Positions 32,605 through 42,570 of a stretch of 64,000 nt of DNA are shown here, piece by piece. This DNA is from Staphylococcus massiliensis CCUG 55927 (GTDB taxonomy: Bacteria > Bacillota > Bacilli > Staphylococcales > Staphylococcaceae). Made by a program: the position numbers and the translations under genes. The stretch's first letter is position 1, and the number at the start of each line of letters is the position of its first letter. The notes beneath the pieces were generated by a model. The model was not told the origin of the DNA. It ran no database searches and saw only the letters and a list, made by a program, of their open reading frames with translations. The DNA lies in contig NZ_JH815594.1 of the NCBI RefSeq assembly GCF_000298075.1, positions 22,265 through 86,264 on the forward strand. Direction: 5' to 3'.

Positions 32605-33855
32605 TTATTTTTTCTTCAATCTTCTTGAAACTTTGATCTTAGCATTCGTAAGCTTCGGCTTCACTTTTTCAATAAGTGCATATAGTGATGGATTTAATAC
32701 ATAATCAAATTCACCGATTTTCTCACTTAAATAAGTGCCCCACGTCTTTTTAAATGCCCATAAACCGTAGTGGTCTGAGTCTTTATCCGGATTATTATCC
32801 GTACCACCAAAGTCATACGACGTTGCACCTTTACTACGTGCGTACTGCATCATGTGAAATTGCATATGGTGGTTTGGTAGGAACTCACGGTAATCATTTG
32901 AAGATGCACCATATAAATAATATGACTTACGACCTGAGAACATGAGTAGCGCACCCGATAAGAAGATACCTTCAGGATGTTTCTTCTCAAGTGCTTCCAT
33001 CTCTTCAATCAGTTCGTTCGTTTTACCTAATTTTTGATCAACGTCTTTAATTTTATTCAACGTCTTTTTATCTTGCTTCTTATCTTGAAGTTTCACTTTA
33101 TCCTTAAGCATTTTATCCTTATCTTGATTTAAATCTTTCAACACAGGTTTAGGCTCTAATTTCACTAGGAAAAGCTCTGCATCGCCATCAGGATGAAGTG
33201 CATCATAAATCGTTTCAAAGTAAGAAACATCTCTTGTTAAGAAGCCATCACGTTCCCCAGTAATTTTCATGAGGTTCGCAAAAATAGGTAAGTCTTTACG
33301 CTCAGCACGAATCACCTTCGTACCACGCCTTAAACTTAGACGAACCTTAGAACGGTTACGACGCTCAAAGCTTTTAATTAAGTCATCATCAGATTGGTCA
33401 ATATTCGTAATCATCGTCATACGCGGTTGAATGTAATCTTTAGATAAACCTTCTTTAAAGCCTTTATGTCTGAAACCTAAGTTCTTAAGGTTGCTTAATG
33501 CTTCTTGTCCCTTATCAACTTCCACATCAGGATCAATTTTGATTGCATACGCTTTTTCTTTCTTAGCAATCACACGCGTATACTTAAGTAAAGCTTCTAG
33601 AGATTCTTTATCACTGTAATCCGTGACGAATCCTCTCGATATGTAACACAACGTAAATGGAAGTTTGGGAATCTTTTTGAAAAGCATTTGTGCAACACCA
33701 GTAATTTCCCCTTTACGACCAACAGCTACTCGACGGGAATACCATCCAGTTAACCGCTTCGTTTCAGCCCATTTAGTAAGCTGTAATAGGTCACCATTGG
33801 GATGATTTTTAACAAATGCATCGTGTTGTTCATTTGTAATATTCATCTTTTCCAT
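32605..33855 (-). CDS. fmhB: Lipid II:glycine glycyltransferase FemX (FmhB)
   Basis: 416 residues from the ATG at 33855 (MEKMNITNEQHDAF), which has AAGGAG upstream; the ATG at 33921 is rejected because it adds a non-homologous segment. Adds the first glycine of the pentaglycine bridge to the lysine of lipid II, using glycyl-tRNA; essential in S. aureus. FemABX features are HPNGDLLQLTKWAETKRLTGWY, RRNRSKVRLSLRRG and YLYGASSNDYREFLPNHHMQ. Between about residues 240 and 300 lies the seryl-tRNA-synthetase-like coiled-coil arm (DKDKMLKDKVKLQDKKQDKK). Confidence 0.96.
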   Translation of the reverse strand: MEKMNITNEQHDAFVKNHPNGDLLQLTKWAETKRLTGWYSRRVAVGRKGEITGVAQMLFKKIPKLPFTLCYISRGFVTDYSDKESLEALLKYTRVIAKKEKAYAIKIDPDVEVDKGQEALSNLKNLGFRHKGFKEGLSKDYIQPRMTMITNIDQSDDDLIKSFERRNRSKVRLSLRRGTKVIRAERKDLPIFANLMKITGERDGFLTRDVSYFETIYDALHPDGDAELFLVKLEPKPVLKDLNQDKDKMLKDKVKLQDKKQDKKTLNKIKDVDQKLGKTNELIEEMEALEKKHPEGIFLSGALLMFSGRKSYYLYGASSNDYREFLPNHHMQFHMMQYARSKGATSYDFGGTDNNPDKDSDHYGLWAFKKTWGTYLSEKIGEFDYVLNPSLYALIEKVKPKLTNAKIKVSRRLKKK

Positions 33856-34198
33856 CAATCTTAACTCCTTTTCACTCACATATTTGAATTTCGGGCATAG
33901 GTGGTTGCAGTGATTAAACACCTAATGATTAGGAACGAAACATGTTACATGTTTTCATTCTTTAAAAGCCCTCAGTTACTTTACTGGCTACACAATTAAA
34001 TATTGTTAATATATCTATATATTTGAGCGTACAAAGACGCAATATAAGGCGATTATAAATATTCAGTTAAAACTCTTATAAAATAATAATTTTTAAAGTA
34101 TATTTAAATCAGCTTTCCTCTTATATTCTAACAACATTTTATTTATTTTCGTAACGATTAACATTATAACATTTATTTAGTCTTAAAATGATTAAAAA
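33856..34198. other. Intergenic region upstream of fmhB
   Basis: About 340 bp, AT-rich, no ORF with a ribosome binding site. The fmhB promoter must lie here but no consensus pair stands out. No terminator-like hairpin was seen for the VOC gene. Confidence 0.4.
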
Positions 34199-34963
34199 TT
34201 AAGAATTGTAAGGCTCAAATCGGTAATTTCCAGCTCGAACACGAATGAGAAATGGTGCTTCTATATTTTTATCTTTTAAGACAACGGTTGTGATCTTATG
34301 AACCTTTGCGTCGGTGATCTCAAATTGGATGCCATCTGCCGTTTCCAATACCGACACATCATCATTCTCGCTGATAAAGGTCATCTTGAACCATTTTTGC
34401 CAATTCTTAACAATTTTATCCCGCTCTGGCGATTCTATTTTAATCGCACTTATTGATAGATGTTCTTGAAACTTATCTTCTAAGAGTGCTTGGCGCTCAG
34501 ACTCAGGCTGATCCCATTGAATAAAGAACGGCAACTTAGAATTAAAGTTTTTATCATTTATGTAAAGCAGTTTCCACGTAATCTTTTGCCCTTTGTTACT
34601 TACACGAGACATCTCTAAAGGCCCTGTAACAATTAAACCTTCAGCTAACATTTCTTCCTTTAACTGCTCTATATCATCCGTTCTAAAACAGAGTCGTTTA
34701 AACCCTTGAGAGAATGACTCATGAACAAGTGTTGCTGCAAATGAGTGCTTTTGTTCTTCCGTCTTAGAAACTTCTTTTAATTTCTTCATATTATATACAT
34801 CTAAATACTCTATATATCTCAAGTCGATATGTGACAACACATTATAAGTACCTAGATTTTGGTGCTTACCACCTTTTGTTAAAGCTAAAATATCACCTGG
34901 GTAATTAAAATTGTCTAGGTTCTCAATGTGATGAATCACATGATCAAACTGTATGTGTGACAT
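34199..34963 (-). CDS. VOC-superfamily (glyoxalase-like) protein
   Basis: 254 residues. The N-terminus HIQFDHVIHHIENLDN is the beta-alpha opening of a glyoxalase-like domain; a second module follows after about residue 155 (FQEHLSISAIKIESPERDKI). This matches the 'glyoxalase-like' type found across staphylococci at this place. Metal ligands are only partly apparent (His9, later His). AAAAGGGGG precedes the ATG. Activity unknown. Confidence 0.75.
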   Translation of the reverse strand: MSHIQFDHVIHHIENLDNFNYPGDILALTKGGKHQNLGTYNVLSHIDLRYIEYLDVYNMKKLKEVSKTEEQKHSFAATLVHESFSQGFKRLCFRTDDIEQLKEEMLAEGLIVTGPLEMSRVSNKGQKITWKLLYINDKNFNSKLPFFIQWDQPESERQALLEDKFQEHLSISAIKIESPERDKIVKNWQKWFKMTFISENDDVSVLETADGIQFEITDAKVHKITTVVLKDKNIEAPFLIRVRAGNYRFEPYNS

Positions 34964-35130
34964 AAAGGCGCCCCCTTTTTAATACCTCAATCATATCAAA
35001 AAGTGTTTTGTAACCCCAACAGATGATGTGCTCAACTTAAAAATTATTTTCAAGGTTGCTTCTCGTGCTCAAGAGGTTTAAAATACGATAAGTAATAGTT
35101 AGTAAAGCTAACTAATTTCTCTGGAGGTAA

Positions 35131-35562
35131 ATGATGGATTACACACAAGTATTTGATAATTTCACACGTCTTTATAGACCCTATATTAAATATGTCACAC
35201 CAATTCTAGAGCATTATGACCTACACACAGGACAGTGGTTAGTCCTTAAAGATATTGGTCAGCACGACCAAACGACGCTTGTCGACATTTCAAAACGTCG
35301 CTTCATTGAAAAGCCCACTACGCGTAAAATTTTAAAGGCATTAATTGAAAAAGATTATGTATGTATGACTCCTGGAGAAGATAAACGTAAGAAGTTGCTT
35401 TCACTTACGTCTGAAGGTCAACATGTACATCATGAGGTTAAAAATCAAATTGCGACGGTTCAAGCTGAACTCATCTCAAAATCTAAATGTAAAGACGGTG
35501 AATTAGAAACGGTGGTATCTGTTTTAGACAAACTATATCAGGAACTTAAAGGAGGACTCTAA
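35131..35562 (+). CDS. MarR-family transcriptional regulator
   Basis: 143 residues. The winged helix covers about residues 35-100: LVDISKRRFIEKPTTRKILKALIEKDYV, then the wing GEDKRKKLLSLTSEG. Start at one of two tandem ATGs after GGAGG. It ends immediately before the MFS gene (stop and next ATG adjacent), so it very probably controls that transporter. In S. aureus a similar MarR-MFS pair lies between fmhB and sarV. Confidence 0.85.
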   Translation: MMDYTQVFDNFTRLYRPYIKYVTPILEHYDLHTGQWLVLKDIGQHDQTTLVDISKRRFIEKPTTRKILKALIEKDYVCMTPGEDKRKKLLSLTSEGQHVHHEVKNQIATVQAELISKSKCKDGELETVVSVLDKLYQELKGGL

Positions 35563-36747
35563 ATGACTATTACTTCAAAGAGAGAGACAATTTGGAGTAA
35601 AAATTTCATTATAAACTTTGCAATAAACTTTCTCGTTTACTTATGCATGTACCTACTGATAGTAATCGTAGCTAGCTATGCGTCAAACCACTTTAATGCC
35701 TCAGACAGTTTAGCTGGATTAGTATCCGGATTATTTATAGTAGGTTCTTTAATCGGACGATTTATAACTGGTCGTTTTGTTAATAGTCTAGGTCCTAAGA
35801 AAATTCTTCTCATTGGACTTATTTTATTAACAATAACGCAGTTTTTTTATTTTATAGATCATTCAATATGGATTTTAATGCTAACGCGTATCGTTAATGG
35901 TATTGCTACAGGCGTTGCTACAACAGCAACTGGTTCATTGGCTGCATTTATTGCACCTGATTCAAGAAAAAGTGAAAGCATCAGTTTATTTAGTTTAAGC
36001 TTAGTTTTAGGTGCAGCTATAGGCCCATTCTTCGGCTTACTGCTATCTCAAATTTATCCAATACAATTTTTATTTATACTCTGTATCATGTTATGTATGA
36101 TTAGTTTCGTCTTAGCATGCTTTATTCATCACCATTTCGAAACAACACCTTTAACTCAAGCAGATAAACAAATTCGATTGAATCAATTCATAGCAAAAGA
36201 AGCGATACCAGTCGCATTCTTAATGATGTTAATAGGCGTTGGTTATGCCGCGATACTATCCTTTTTACAATTCTTTGCAGAAGAACGTGACTTAGTAACC
36301 GCTTCACAGTATTTCTTCATGTTCTATGCGCTAACATCATTATTCGCAAGACCTATAGTTGGTCGACTTATGGATCAGAAGAGTGATAACGTTGTTGCTT
36401 ATCCATCGTTTATCTTCTTTATCATTAGTTTATTTGTTTTATCAATGTCTCACTCTAGCTTCATGCTATTATTAGCAGGTGCACTTGTGGGTATTGGTTA
36501 TGGTAATTTATCATCCATCTTCCAAGCTGCTGCTGTGAAATCCGTTTCCCCTATGAAAATGGGGCTTGCTACCTCAACCTATTTCATTGGTTTAGATATC
36601 GGCATTGGCTTTGGGCCATATGTTCTTGGATTTTTTACGAACCAAACAGGCTATGGCATGATGTATTTTTATCTCGGTATTTTAGCTATTATAACGATGG
36701 TACTTTATTACTTCCTACACGGACGTAAAACTGCAAAGCAATCATAA
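35563..36747 (+). CDS. MFS transporter (drug:H+ antiporter type)
   Basis: 394 residues and about 12 membrane helices. The loop 2-3 motif A is visible as GRFITGRFVNSLGPKKIL. The ARPIVGRLMDQKSDN loop repeats it in the second half. Translationally coupled to the MarR gene. Substrate is not predictable. Confidence 0.88.
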   Translation: MTITSKRETIWSKNFIINFAINFLVYLCMYLLIVIVASYASNHFNASDSLAGLVSGLFIVGSLIGRFITGRFVNSLGPKKILLIGLILLTITQFFYFIDHSIWILMLTRIVNGIATGVATTATGSLAAFIAPDSRKSESISLFSLSLVLGAAIGPFFGLLLSQIYPIQFLFILCIMLCMISFVLACFIHHHFETTPLTQADKQIRLNQFIAKEAIPVAFLMMLIGVGYAAILSFLQFFAEERDLVTASQYFFMFYALTSLFARPIVGRLMDQKSDNVVAYPSFIFFIISLFVLSMSHSSFMLLLAGALVGIGYGNLSSIFQAAAVKSVSPMKMGLATSTYFIGLDIGIGFGPYVLGFFTNQTGYGMMYFYLGILAIITMVLYYFLHGRKTAKQS

Positions 36748-36754
36748 AATAAGA

Positions 36755-36918
36755 GACCTTAGACATAAGTCGTGAAATAAAGCATTAACGCTTTATTACA
36801 AGCAATTCTCAAAACAGCTGACTCCTAGGGGAATAGCATGAGACCGGAGACTACAGGCTCCGGCCATGCCCCAGGAAAGCATGCTGTTTAAGAGAATTGT
36901 ATTATTATGTCTTAGGTC
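36755..36918. repeat. Large multi-branched palindromic element, copy 1
   Basis: Outer arms GACCTTAGACATA and TATGTCTTAGGTC (one mismatch, 13 bp) enclose a hairpin AATAAAGC/GCTTTATT (36776-36797) and a nested helix: CAATTCTC/GAGAATTG, AAACAGC/GCTGTTT, CCTAGGGG/CCCCAGG and CCGGAG/CTCCGG. The inner ends CAGCTGACTCCTAGGGG and AGGAAAGCATGCTGTT recur in the element at 44576-44835. Lies between the MFS gene and sarV (convergent), so it may also end transcription of both. Such structured interspersed repeats are known from staphylococcal genomes, though I cannot name a described family. Confidence 0.8.
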
Positions 36919-36966
36919 CCTTTATTATAGTTAAATAGTTTAAAAATTCAGATAATTTAGCGTGAA

Positions 36967-37311
36967 TTAAACAGCAGTTTGCTCAATGTTCATGAACAAG
37001 CGGTCCATAGCTTTTTTCTGCTTCGCATTGAAGTAGTAATAAACTTGGCGCTCATCTGTTTCACATCTAATTTTAGATATCAGTTCTTTCTTATAAATCT
37101 TTCTGATGAGTACATCAATCTTACTTGTATCCCAAAGCATTTCGAAATGTAACGTGTCACGAAGTGTTTTACCACTAATACGTGTAGATTCATGAATTTT
37201 GTAAAGTACAATAAATTCTTCAATCGTAATTTGAAAATTCGCTTTGAGTCCGTGCTTGAGTTGGCTAAGTAGACGTTCTGATTCAATATACTTACTAATT
37301 TTGTTACACAT
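36967..37311 (-). CDS. sarV: SarA-family regulator SarV
   Basis: 114 residues, one winged helix. The block [45 protein letters not shown] is close to my memory of S. aureus SarV, which also sits directly beside moaA. The wing ETDERQVY carries the conserved Asp-Glu-Arg of Sar proteins. In S. aureus SarV links to autolysis control. It starts after AGGAGGG. Confidence 0.88.
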   Translation of the reverse strand: MCNKISKYIESERLLSQLKHGLKANFQITIEEFIVLYKIHESTRISGKTLRDTLHFEMLWDTSKIDVLIRKIYKKELISKIRCETDERQVYYYFNAKQKKAMDRLFMNIEQTAV

Positions 37312-37411
37312 AATGTGTACCCTCCTTGTTGATTCTAAGTTGTGTAGAAAAAGTAGTATTTTACTTTTTTTATATTATATAACATTTTTCTCGAAATTTT
37401 AATAGAATATT

Positions 37412-37450
37412 TAAAAAAAATGATATCGTCTCAAAAGAAACAATATCATT
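37412..37450 (-). terminator. moaA terminator
   Basis: AATGATAT and ATATCATT pair, with an inner GTTTC/GAGAC helix; on the minus strand TTTTTTTT follows. Lies 10 bp past the moaA stop. Confidence 0.8.
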
Positions 37451-37459
37451 TCTAGGGAT

Positions 37460-38485
37460 TTAACCACCAATATAATTCATATTTATTTTTTTACGTTTAC
37501 GGTTTTTAACCGTTTGCTCTGTACGCTCGTCAGAATAACGATTATCACGCTTAAACCATAACGATTTTATCTCTTCAAGTAAACCTTCATCTGAAATGCC
37601 TGCTCTTAGAGGGCTTTTCAAGTCGAAGCCGTCTACTTCGCTAAATAAACAACCGTAGAATTTACCGTCTGAGGAGATGCGTGCTCTTGTACAAGTTGAA
37701 CAGAATGAATCTGATACGCTTGTAATTAAACCAAACTTAGCACCTGTGTCGTTATGTTGATAGTATTTGGCTACTTCACCAAAGTATTTCGGCGGAACAG
37801 GTGTAATATCGAATTCTTGTTCGATCATATTCAGCATCTCGTCTTTAGATACAACTTTACTGAAGTCCCAACCGTTATCGTTACCGACATCCATAAACTC
37901 GATAAAACGAATTGTGACATCCGTGTGCTTAAAGTATTCAACCATAGGTAAAATTTGATGGTCGTTGACGCCCTTTTGAACGACAACATTTACTTTAACT
38001 TTAAAGCCAATCGAAACGGCATAATCGATTTGATCGAGAATTGTTGAGGCTTTAATGTTACGGTTATTGATTGCTTGGAAAACTTCATCTTCAATCGCAT
38101 CTAGACTAACATTAATACGACGTAAGCCTGCGTCATAAAGTTTCTGACCATGCTTCTTTAAAAGTAAACCATTCGTCGTTAAGCCAATATCATTGATACC
38201 ATCTATTTCAGTTAAACCTTTAATCAATTGATCAAGATCTCGACGTAGTAACGGTTCTCCGCCTGTAATACGAATCTTCTCTACACCAACTTTGGCATAA
38301 ATGCGCGCAATTCGTATCATTTCTTCAAACGTTAACAGTTCATTCTTAGGTAGAAAGACGAAATCATCACCAAAGATTTCCTTTGGCATACAGTAATCAC
38401 ATCTAAAATTACATCGATCCGTAACAGAAATTCTTAAGTCTCTAATCGGGCGACCTAATTTATCTGTAATTTGTTGTGACGCCAT
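37460..38485 (-). CDS. moaA: GTP 3',8-cyclase MoaA
   Basis: 341 residues. Radical-SAM enzyme for the first step of molybdopterin synthesis. The N-terminal cluster ligands are in CNFRCDYC (about 26-33), the C-terminal second cluster in [18 protein letters not shown], and the protein ends in the essential Gly-Gly tail (NYIGG). It is the last gene of the moeA-to-moaA minus-strand operon. Confidence 0.97.
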   Translation of the reverse strand: MASQQITDKLGRPIRDLRISVTDRCNFRCDYCMPKEIFGDDFVFLPKNELLTFEEMIRIARIYAKVGVEKIRITGGEPLLRRDLDQLIKGLTEIDGINDIGLTTNGLLLKKHGQKLYDAGLRRINVSLDAIEDEVFQAINNRNIKASTILDQIDYAVSIGFKVKVNVVVQKGVNDHQILPMVEYFKHTDVTIRFIEFMDVGNDNGWDFSKVVSKDEMLNMIEQEFDITPVPPKYFGEVAKYYQHNDTGAKFGLITSVSDSFCSTCTRARISSDGKFYGCLFSEVDGFDLKSPLRAGISDEGLLEEIKSLWFKRDNRYSDERTEQTVKNRKRKKINMNYIGG

Positions 38486-38500
38486 TCTATCTACCCCCCT

Positions 38501-39103
38501 TTAAGTTAAGTGTGCTTTAAGACGCTCTAAGTCCTTTTGGTAATTAATATTCTGATACCATGGTAGCGCACTGTCAATTGAATGAACGCTCAGCCACTCC
38601 GTACGCACATCTTTATACACGTTCTTCACACTTAAATCATTTGATAAAAGTGCTTGTTCAATAACTGGTAATACAGTCGGCTTGTAAAACGCCATTGTTG
38701 GAATATTACGGCCATCTTCTTGGAACCCTGCGATATCCAGTCGGTCCTCAATGAGATGTTGAACCATAAATTGATATAACTGACTTATCGCTTTTTTTGT
38801 GATGAGTGGTGTATCCACTGACACAACGAAGTACAATTCCTCATCTGGATAAGCCTTCATCGCACTATACATACCAGCAAGCGGCCCTTTGTCTTTATGT
38901 TGTTCATCATCCACTACAATTGCATCATGTTCAAATTGATCCTTTAGATGTTCATTCGTACTGATGATAATTTCATTAAACATGTTTGTATCTTCAAGCG
39001 TATGAATGATGCTCTTATAAAAAGTTTCGCCTTTAATTTCTGCAAAAGCTTTCGGTGCGCCAAAGCGTGATGACTGACCACCTGCTAAAATTATTGCTTT
39101 CAT
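38501..39103 (-). CDS. mobA: Molybdenum cofactor guanylyltransferase MobA
   Basis: 200 residues. Nucleotidyltransferase signature [20 protein letters not shown] at the N-terminus; the Mg-binding Asp is in VVSVDTPLI (about residue 100). Adds GMP to molybdopterin to make the guanine dinucleotide form. Lies between moaD and moaA. Confidence 0.95.
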   Translation of the reverse strand: MKAIILAGGQSSRFGAPKAFAEIKGETFYKSIIHTLEDTNMFNEIIISTNEHLKDQFEHDAIVVDDEQHKDKGPLAGMYSAMKAYPDEELYFVVSVDTPLITKKAISQLYQFMVQHLIEDRLDIAGFQEDGRNIPTMAFYKPTVLPVIEQALLSNDLSVKNVYKDVRTEWLSVHSIDSALPWYQNINYQKDLERLKAHLT

Positions 39104-39111
39104 ATCTTTCT

Positions 39112-39345
39112 TTAACCTCCACTAACGGGTGGAATTAATGCAACCACATCGTTAGGTTTTATAATGTCAGTTGGTTTAACGAATTCTTCATTAACAGCTA
39201 TTTGGAATTCTTTACCTTGAATATTCGGATACGTTTTATATAAATACTCTCTTAGGTATGAAACCGTGATTTCATAATCAAAGTGAAATTCATCTTTGCG
39301 ACGATTTAATACGTCTTTGATTTCAGCAAAATATAAAATTTCCAT
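39112..39345 (-). CDS. moaD: Molybdopterin synthase small subunit MoaD
   Basis: 77 residues from [16 protein letters not shown]; the longer frame from 39435 lies within moaE and is rejected. Ubiquitin-like sulfur carrier; the C-terminal PPVSGG gives the Gly-Gly that is thiocarboxylated through MoeB. Two bp after moaE. Confidence 0.95.
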   Translation of the reverse strand: MEILYFAEIKDVLNRRKDEFHFDYEITVSYLREYLYKTYPNIQGKEFQIAVNEEFVKPTDIIKPNDVVALIPPVSGG

Positions 39346-39347
39346 AA

Positions 39348-39797
39348 TTATTCGCTCCCCTCTTTCGCATCTTGATACGTACCTTTTGTATGGCCTTGCC
39401 ATTCTTCGCCATCTTCCCAAATTTCCCTTTTCCAAATCGGCACAATTTCTTTGATACGTTCAATCGCATATTCATTAGCTTGATAAGCATCTTTACGATG
39501 CGGCGAAGATACGCTAATAAGTACAGCGATATCTGAAATCTGTAATGGGCCAATACGATGTACAATTGCTGTAATGGTACCTGGCCACCTATCGCTGATT
39601 TCATCACCAATTTGTTTCAATTTCTTCTCAGCCATCGGAATGTAACCTTCATATTCTAGATATTCCGTCTTAACACCTTTCGTCCATTCTCTCACGTGGC
39701 CTGTAAATACGACTACGGCACCTTGGTGTTCGTTCAAAACGAAGTCACGATATGGCTCTGTTTGAATCGGTGCTTCAACAACTTCAAATTGCTTCAT
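39348..39797 (-). CDS. moaE: Molybdopterin synthase large subunit MoaE
   Basis: 149 residues. GAVVVFTGHVREWTKG (about 26-41), LEYEGYIPMAEKKL and SSPHRKDAYQANEYAIERIK are standard, including the catalytic Lys in VPIWKREIWEDGEEW. Combines with MoaD to insert the dithiolene sulfurs. Confidence 0.96.
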   Translation of the reverse strand: MKQFEVVEAPIQTEPYRDFVLNEHQGAVVVFTGHVREWTKGVKTEYLEYEGYIPMAEKKLKQIGDEISDRWPGTITAIVHRIGPLQISDIAVLISVSSPHRKDAYQANEYAIERIKEIVPIWKREIWEDGEEWQGHTKGTYQDAKEGSE

Positions 39798-39802
39798 TCA
39801 AT

Positions 39803-40264
39803 TCATCCCTTCACCCAATCTAATAACCATGCATCATAATCTTTAAAAGATAATTGACTTTCAGTATTTAATTCATATACGACATGACTTAATTGACTAA
39901 GATTATAATATGAATCGTTATTATTATAAAGTATAACTTTATCATATGATGCTTTTTTAAAACCTTCTACAATTACTATATCATATGCAATTGTAATTGA
40001 ATTTGCGATAATTGCCTCTAAATCAGTGTTATCCGTTCTTGTGACAGTTTGTTGAACTTGATGCCCTTGAACGATGCTTTGATCAGCACCTGCTTCAAAA
40101 TGTTTCATATGATCGACGCCTTGTTCGAGTGAAATATCGTCACCTTCATGACCATGGTGTTTCACCGTAACAACACGATAGCCTTGTGCTTTTAAAAGCT
40201 TGACGCTATGTTCAACAAGTGTCGTCTTACCTGAGTTTTTATAGCCAACAATTTGTAGAATCAT
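39803..40264 (-). CDS. mobB: Molybdopterin-guanine dinucleotide adapter MobB
   Basis: 153 residues. P-loop GYKNSGKTTLVEHSV (about 7-21) and KHHGH; GTP-binding partner of MobA. It overlaps the end of moeA by 4 bp. Confidence 0.93.
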   Translation of the reverse strand: MILQIVGYKNSGKTTLVEHSVKLLKAQGYRVVTVKHHGHEGDDISLEQGVDHMKHFEAGADQSIVQGHQVQQTVTRTDNTDLEAIIANSITIAYDIVIVEGFKKASYDKVILYNNNDSYYNLSQLSHVVYELNTESQLSFKDYDAWLLDWVKG

Positions 40265-41520
40265 AATCTAAACGCTTCTTCATAGCTTGTCGAATCGGTT
40301 AAGATGACATGAACTTTATTTCCCTGGTGATAACCGCGTGTGCCACCTGGCAATACCATCATGCAGTTACTATGTGCAATCGCTACAACGGCGCCAGATT
40401 TATTAAATCCTGAAGGTTTAACGGTAGCCTCATGCTTCGTTAATGTCACATGTGCACGTACGAAACGTGTAAATGGATTAGCTTTCTTAAAGTCTTCCAT
40501 TAAAGTTGCTTCAACCACTTGAGGATAAACTTCGTTAGCACCCATCATACGGTAAATGCCTGGTTTAACGAATAATTCAAATCCCGTATAGCAAGCTGAT
40601 GGATTTCCAGATAACCCAAATAAAAGTTTATTGCCTGCTTTAGCGACGGTAGTCACACTACCAGGACGCATTTGAACCTTATTAAATAGTACGTCCGCAT
40701 CCATTGCTTTATAAATCTTCGGTAAATAGTCAAAGTCACCTACCGAAACGCCACCTGTCGTAATCACGATATCATGAGATGCGTGCGCTTCTTTAACAAC
40801 CTCTAAACAAGCTTCGAAATGATCTTCCTGAATTTTATAAACTTTAGCTTCGATGTTAAGCTTGTGCGCTAAAGCGTGAATCATAGGTCCGTTAGAATTA
40901 CGGATCTTACCATCTTCTAATTCATCATCAATGTCTAGCAACTCACTACCCGTAGCGATAATTGCGATGGATGGACGTTTGTAAACTGGTACCGAACGAT
41001 ACCCATATGTCGCAAGTACGCCTATAGCACCCGCATTAATAAACTGCCCTTTCTTTAAGACGATATCGCCCGTTTGTGTTTCTTCACCTTTACGTGAAAT
41101 ATTTTCGTTTTCGTCGAAGGCTTTTCGTAAGGTAAAACCTGTCTCAGTCTCTACAGTTTGTTCTAACATGACAACGGCATCCACGCCATCAGGAATTTTA
41201 GCACCCGTCATAATTCGAATCGCTTCAGATTCACCGAGCGACTTAGACGACACGCTTCCTGCTCCGATGTGGTCGATTACTTTAAAAGCCACACGGTTGT
41301 CACCACTTGCTTCAAGCGAATCTTTACTACGAATCGCATAACCATCATATGGTGACTTATCAAATCTAGGTATATCGTATGTTGCGACAATATCTTCAGA
41401 TAGAATATGACCGTAACTATCATAAATGTCGACTTCCGTTTTAGTTAATTCCTCAGTAGATGATACTACACGCTCTACCGCTTCTGTTACAGAAATCGGC
41501 ATTCTTTTTTCTACTGGCAT
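40261..41520 (-). CDS. moeA: Molybdopterin molybdenumtransferase MoeA
   Basis: 419 residues from the ATG at 41520 (MPVEKRMPIS), 8 bp after TTGGAG; a GTG at 41529 is the alternative. DIPRFDKSPYDGYAIRS, TGGVSVGDFDYLPK and FGLSGNPSACYTGFE mark the domains. Inserts molybdate into adenylylated molybdopterin. Divergent from moaC. Confidence 0.96.
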   Translation of the reverse strand: MPVEKRMPISVTEAVERVVSSTEELTKTEVDIYDSYGHILSEDIVATYDIPRFDKSPYDGYAIRSKDSLEASGDNRVAFKVIDHIGAGSVSSKSLGESEAIRIMTGAKIPDGVDAVVMLEQTVETETGFTLRKAFDENENISRKGEETQTGDIVLKKGQFINAGAIGVLATYGYRSVPVYKRPSIAIIATGSELLDIDDELEDGKIRNSNGPMIHALAHKLNIEAKVYKIQEDHFEACLEVVKEAHASHDIVITTGGVSVGDFDYLPKIYKAMDADVLFNKVQMRPGSVTTVAKAGNKLLFGLSGNPSACYTGFELFVKPGIYRMMGANEVYPQVVEATLMEDFKKANPFTRFVRAHVTLTKHEATVKPSGFNKSGAVVAIAHSNCMMVLPGGTRGYHQGNKVHVILTDSTSYEEAFRL

Positions 41521-41553
41521 GGCATTCACTCCAATCAGGTTATTAGGATATGC

Positions 41554-41559
41554 TATAAT
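41554..41559 (+). promoter_or_regulatory. moaC extended -10 promoter element
   Basis: TGCTATAAT, an extended -10, 24 bp before the moaC start; no good -35 hexamer precedes it. Confidence 0.55.
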
Positions 41560-41582
41560 GATTCCAAAAAGGAGGGCTTAAC

Positions 41583-42059
41583 GTGTCTGAATTCACACAT
41601 ATAAACCAACAAGGTCATGCTCAAATGGTTGATGTCTCTGAAAAGACCATCACAAAACGTACTGCTGTTGCAGCTTCAAGCATTCGCGTTAATGAAACCA
41701 TTTATAATCAAATCGTTGATAATACAAATAAAAAAGGTAACGTGCTTAATACCGCTCAAATTTCAGGTATTATGGCCGCTAAAAATACATCTCAGATCAT
41801 CCCAATGTGTCACCCATTACCTCTAACAGGTATCGATATATCATATGAATGGGATACAGAACAAGATTACGTTCTAAACATCCAAGCTACTGTAAAGACC
41901 ACAGGTAAAACGGGTGTTGAAATGGAAGCATTAACTGCTGCTTCTGCTACCGCACTTACCATTTATGATATGTGTAAGGCCGTAGATAAAGGGATGGTCA
42001 TTGGCGAAACCTACCTCTTACAAAAATCTGGCGGTAAGTCAGGCGACTACCAGCGCTAA
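41583..42059 (+). CDS. moaC: Cyclic pyranopterin monophosphate synthase MoaC
   Basis: 158 residues from a GTG after [53 protein letters not shown] and the final [11 protein letters not shown] are diagnostic. It converts the MoaA product to cPMP. It stands alone on the plus strand; its stop directly abuts that of the convergent moaB gene, so no terminator lies between. Confidence 0.97.
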   Translation: MSEFTHINQQGHAQMVDVSEKTITKRTAVAASSIRVNETIYNQIVDNTNKKGNVLNTAQISGIMAAKNTSQIIPMCHPLPLTGIDISYEWDTEQDYVLNIQATVKTTGKTGVEMEALTAASATALTIYDMCKAVDKGMVIGETYLLQKSGGKSGDYQR

Positions 42060-42560
42060 TCATTTATTAAGCTCATGCACAAGATGTTCAAGTTCTTGGA
42101 GTATGAGCTTATTTAATGCTAATTTCACTGCACCAGTTGAACCCGGTAATGATAATATAAGCTTATGTCCGACTGTACCTGCTACAGCACGAGACAACAA
42201 TGCACGTGTACCGACATCTACGGTATAGCTTAAATATCTAAATAGTTCTCCGAAACCTTCTATTTCTTTATCAAAGAAAGGTGTTACAGACTCAATCGTC
42301 ACATCTCGTTGTGCGATGCCTGTACCACCTGTCGTAATAATCACATCAATGTCCTCATCTAGCCAAGTTTGAATCTGAGCTTGAATCGCTTCTTTCTCAT
42401 CTTTAACAATATGATAATGTTGTGGTTCAATCGTAACATCTTTCGTGTTCAATAATTCAATGACTGTTTGACCACCCTTATCAGTCTCTTTCGTTCTTGT
42501 ATCTGAAACTGTCAATACTGCACATTTAACAGGTCTATCTAACTTCACATTTGTATGCAT
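42060..42560 (-). CDS. moaB: Molybdopterin adenylyltransferase-like MoaB
   Basis: 166 residues from [12 protein letters not shown], whose AAGGAG lies 6 bp upstream; the ATG at 42578 would overlap moeB. Motifs [32 protein letters not shown] and [15 protein letters not shown] are those of the MogA/MoaB fold, which adenylylates molybdopterin before MoeA acts. Confidence 0.94.
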   Translation of the reverse strand: MHTNVKLDRPVKCAVLTVSDTRTKETDKGGQTVIELLNTKDVTIEPQHYHIVKDEKEAIQAQIQTWLDEDIDVIITTGGTGIAQRDVTIESVTPFFDKEIEGFGELFRYLSYTVDVGTRALLSRAVAGTVGHKLILSLPGSTGAVKLALNKLILQELEHLVHELNK

Positions 42561-42570
42561 AAACGTCTCC

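Noticed and set aside
36803..36815. 13-base match (CAATTCTCAAAAC) to the rpsI 3' end
   Set aside because: It lies within the palindromic element's own arm; too short and no insertion structure supports an attachment site.
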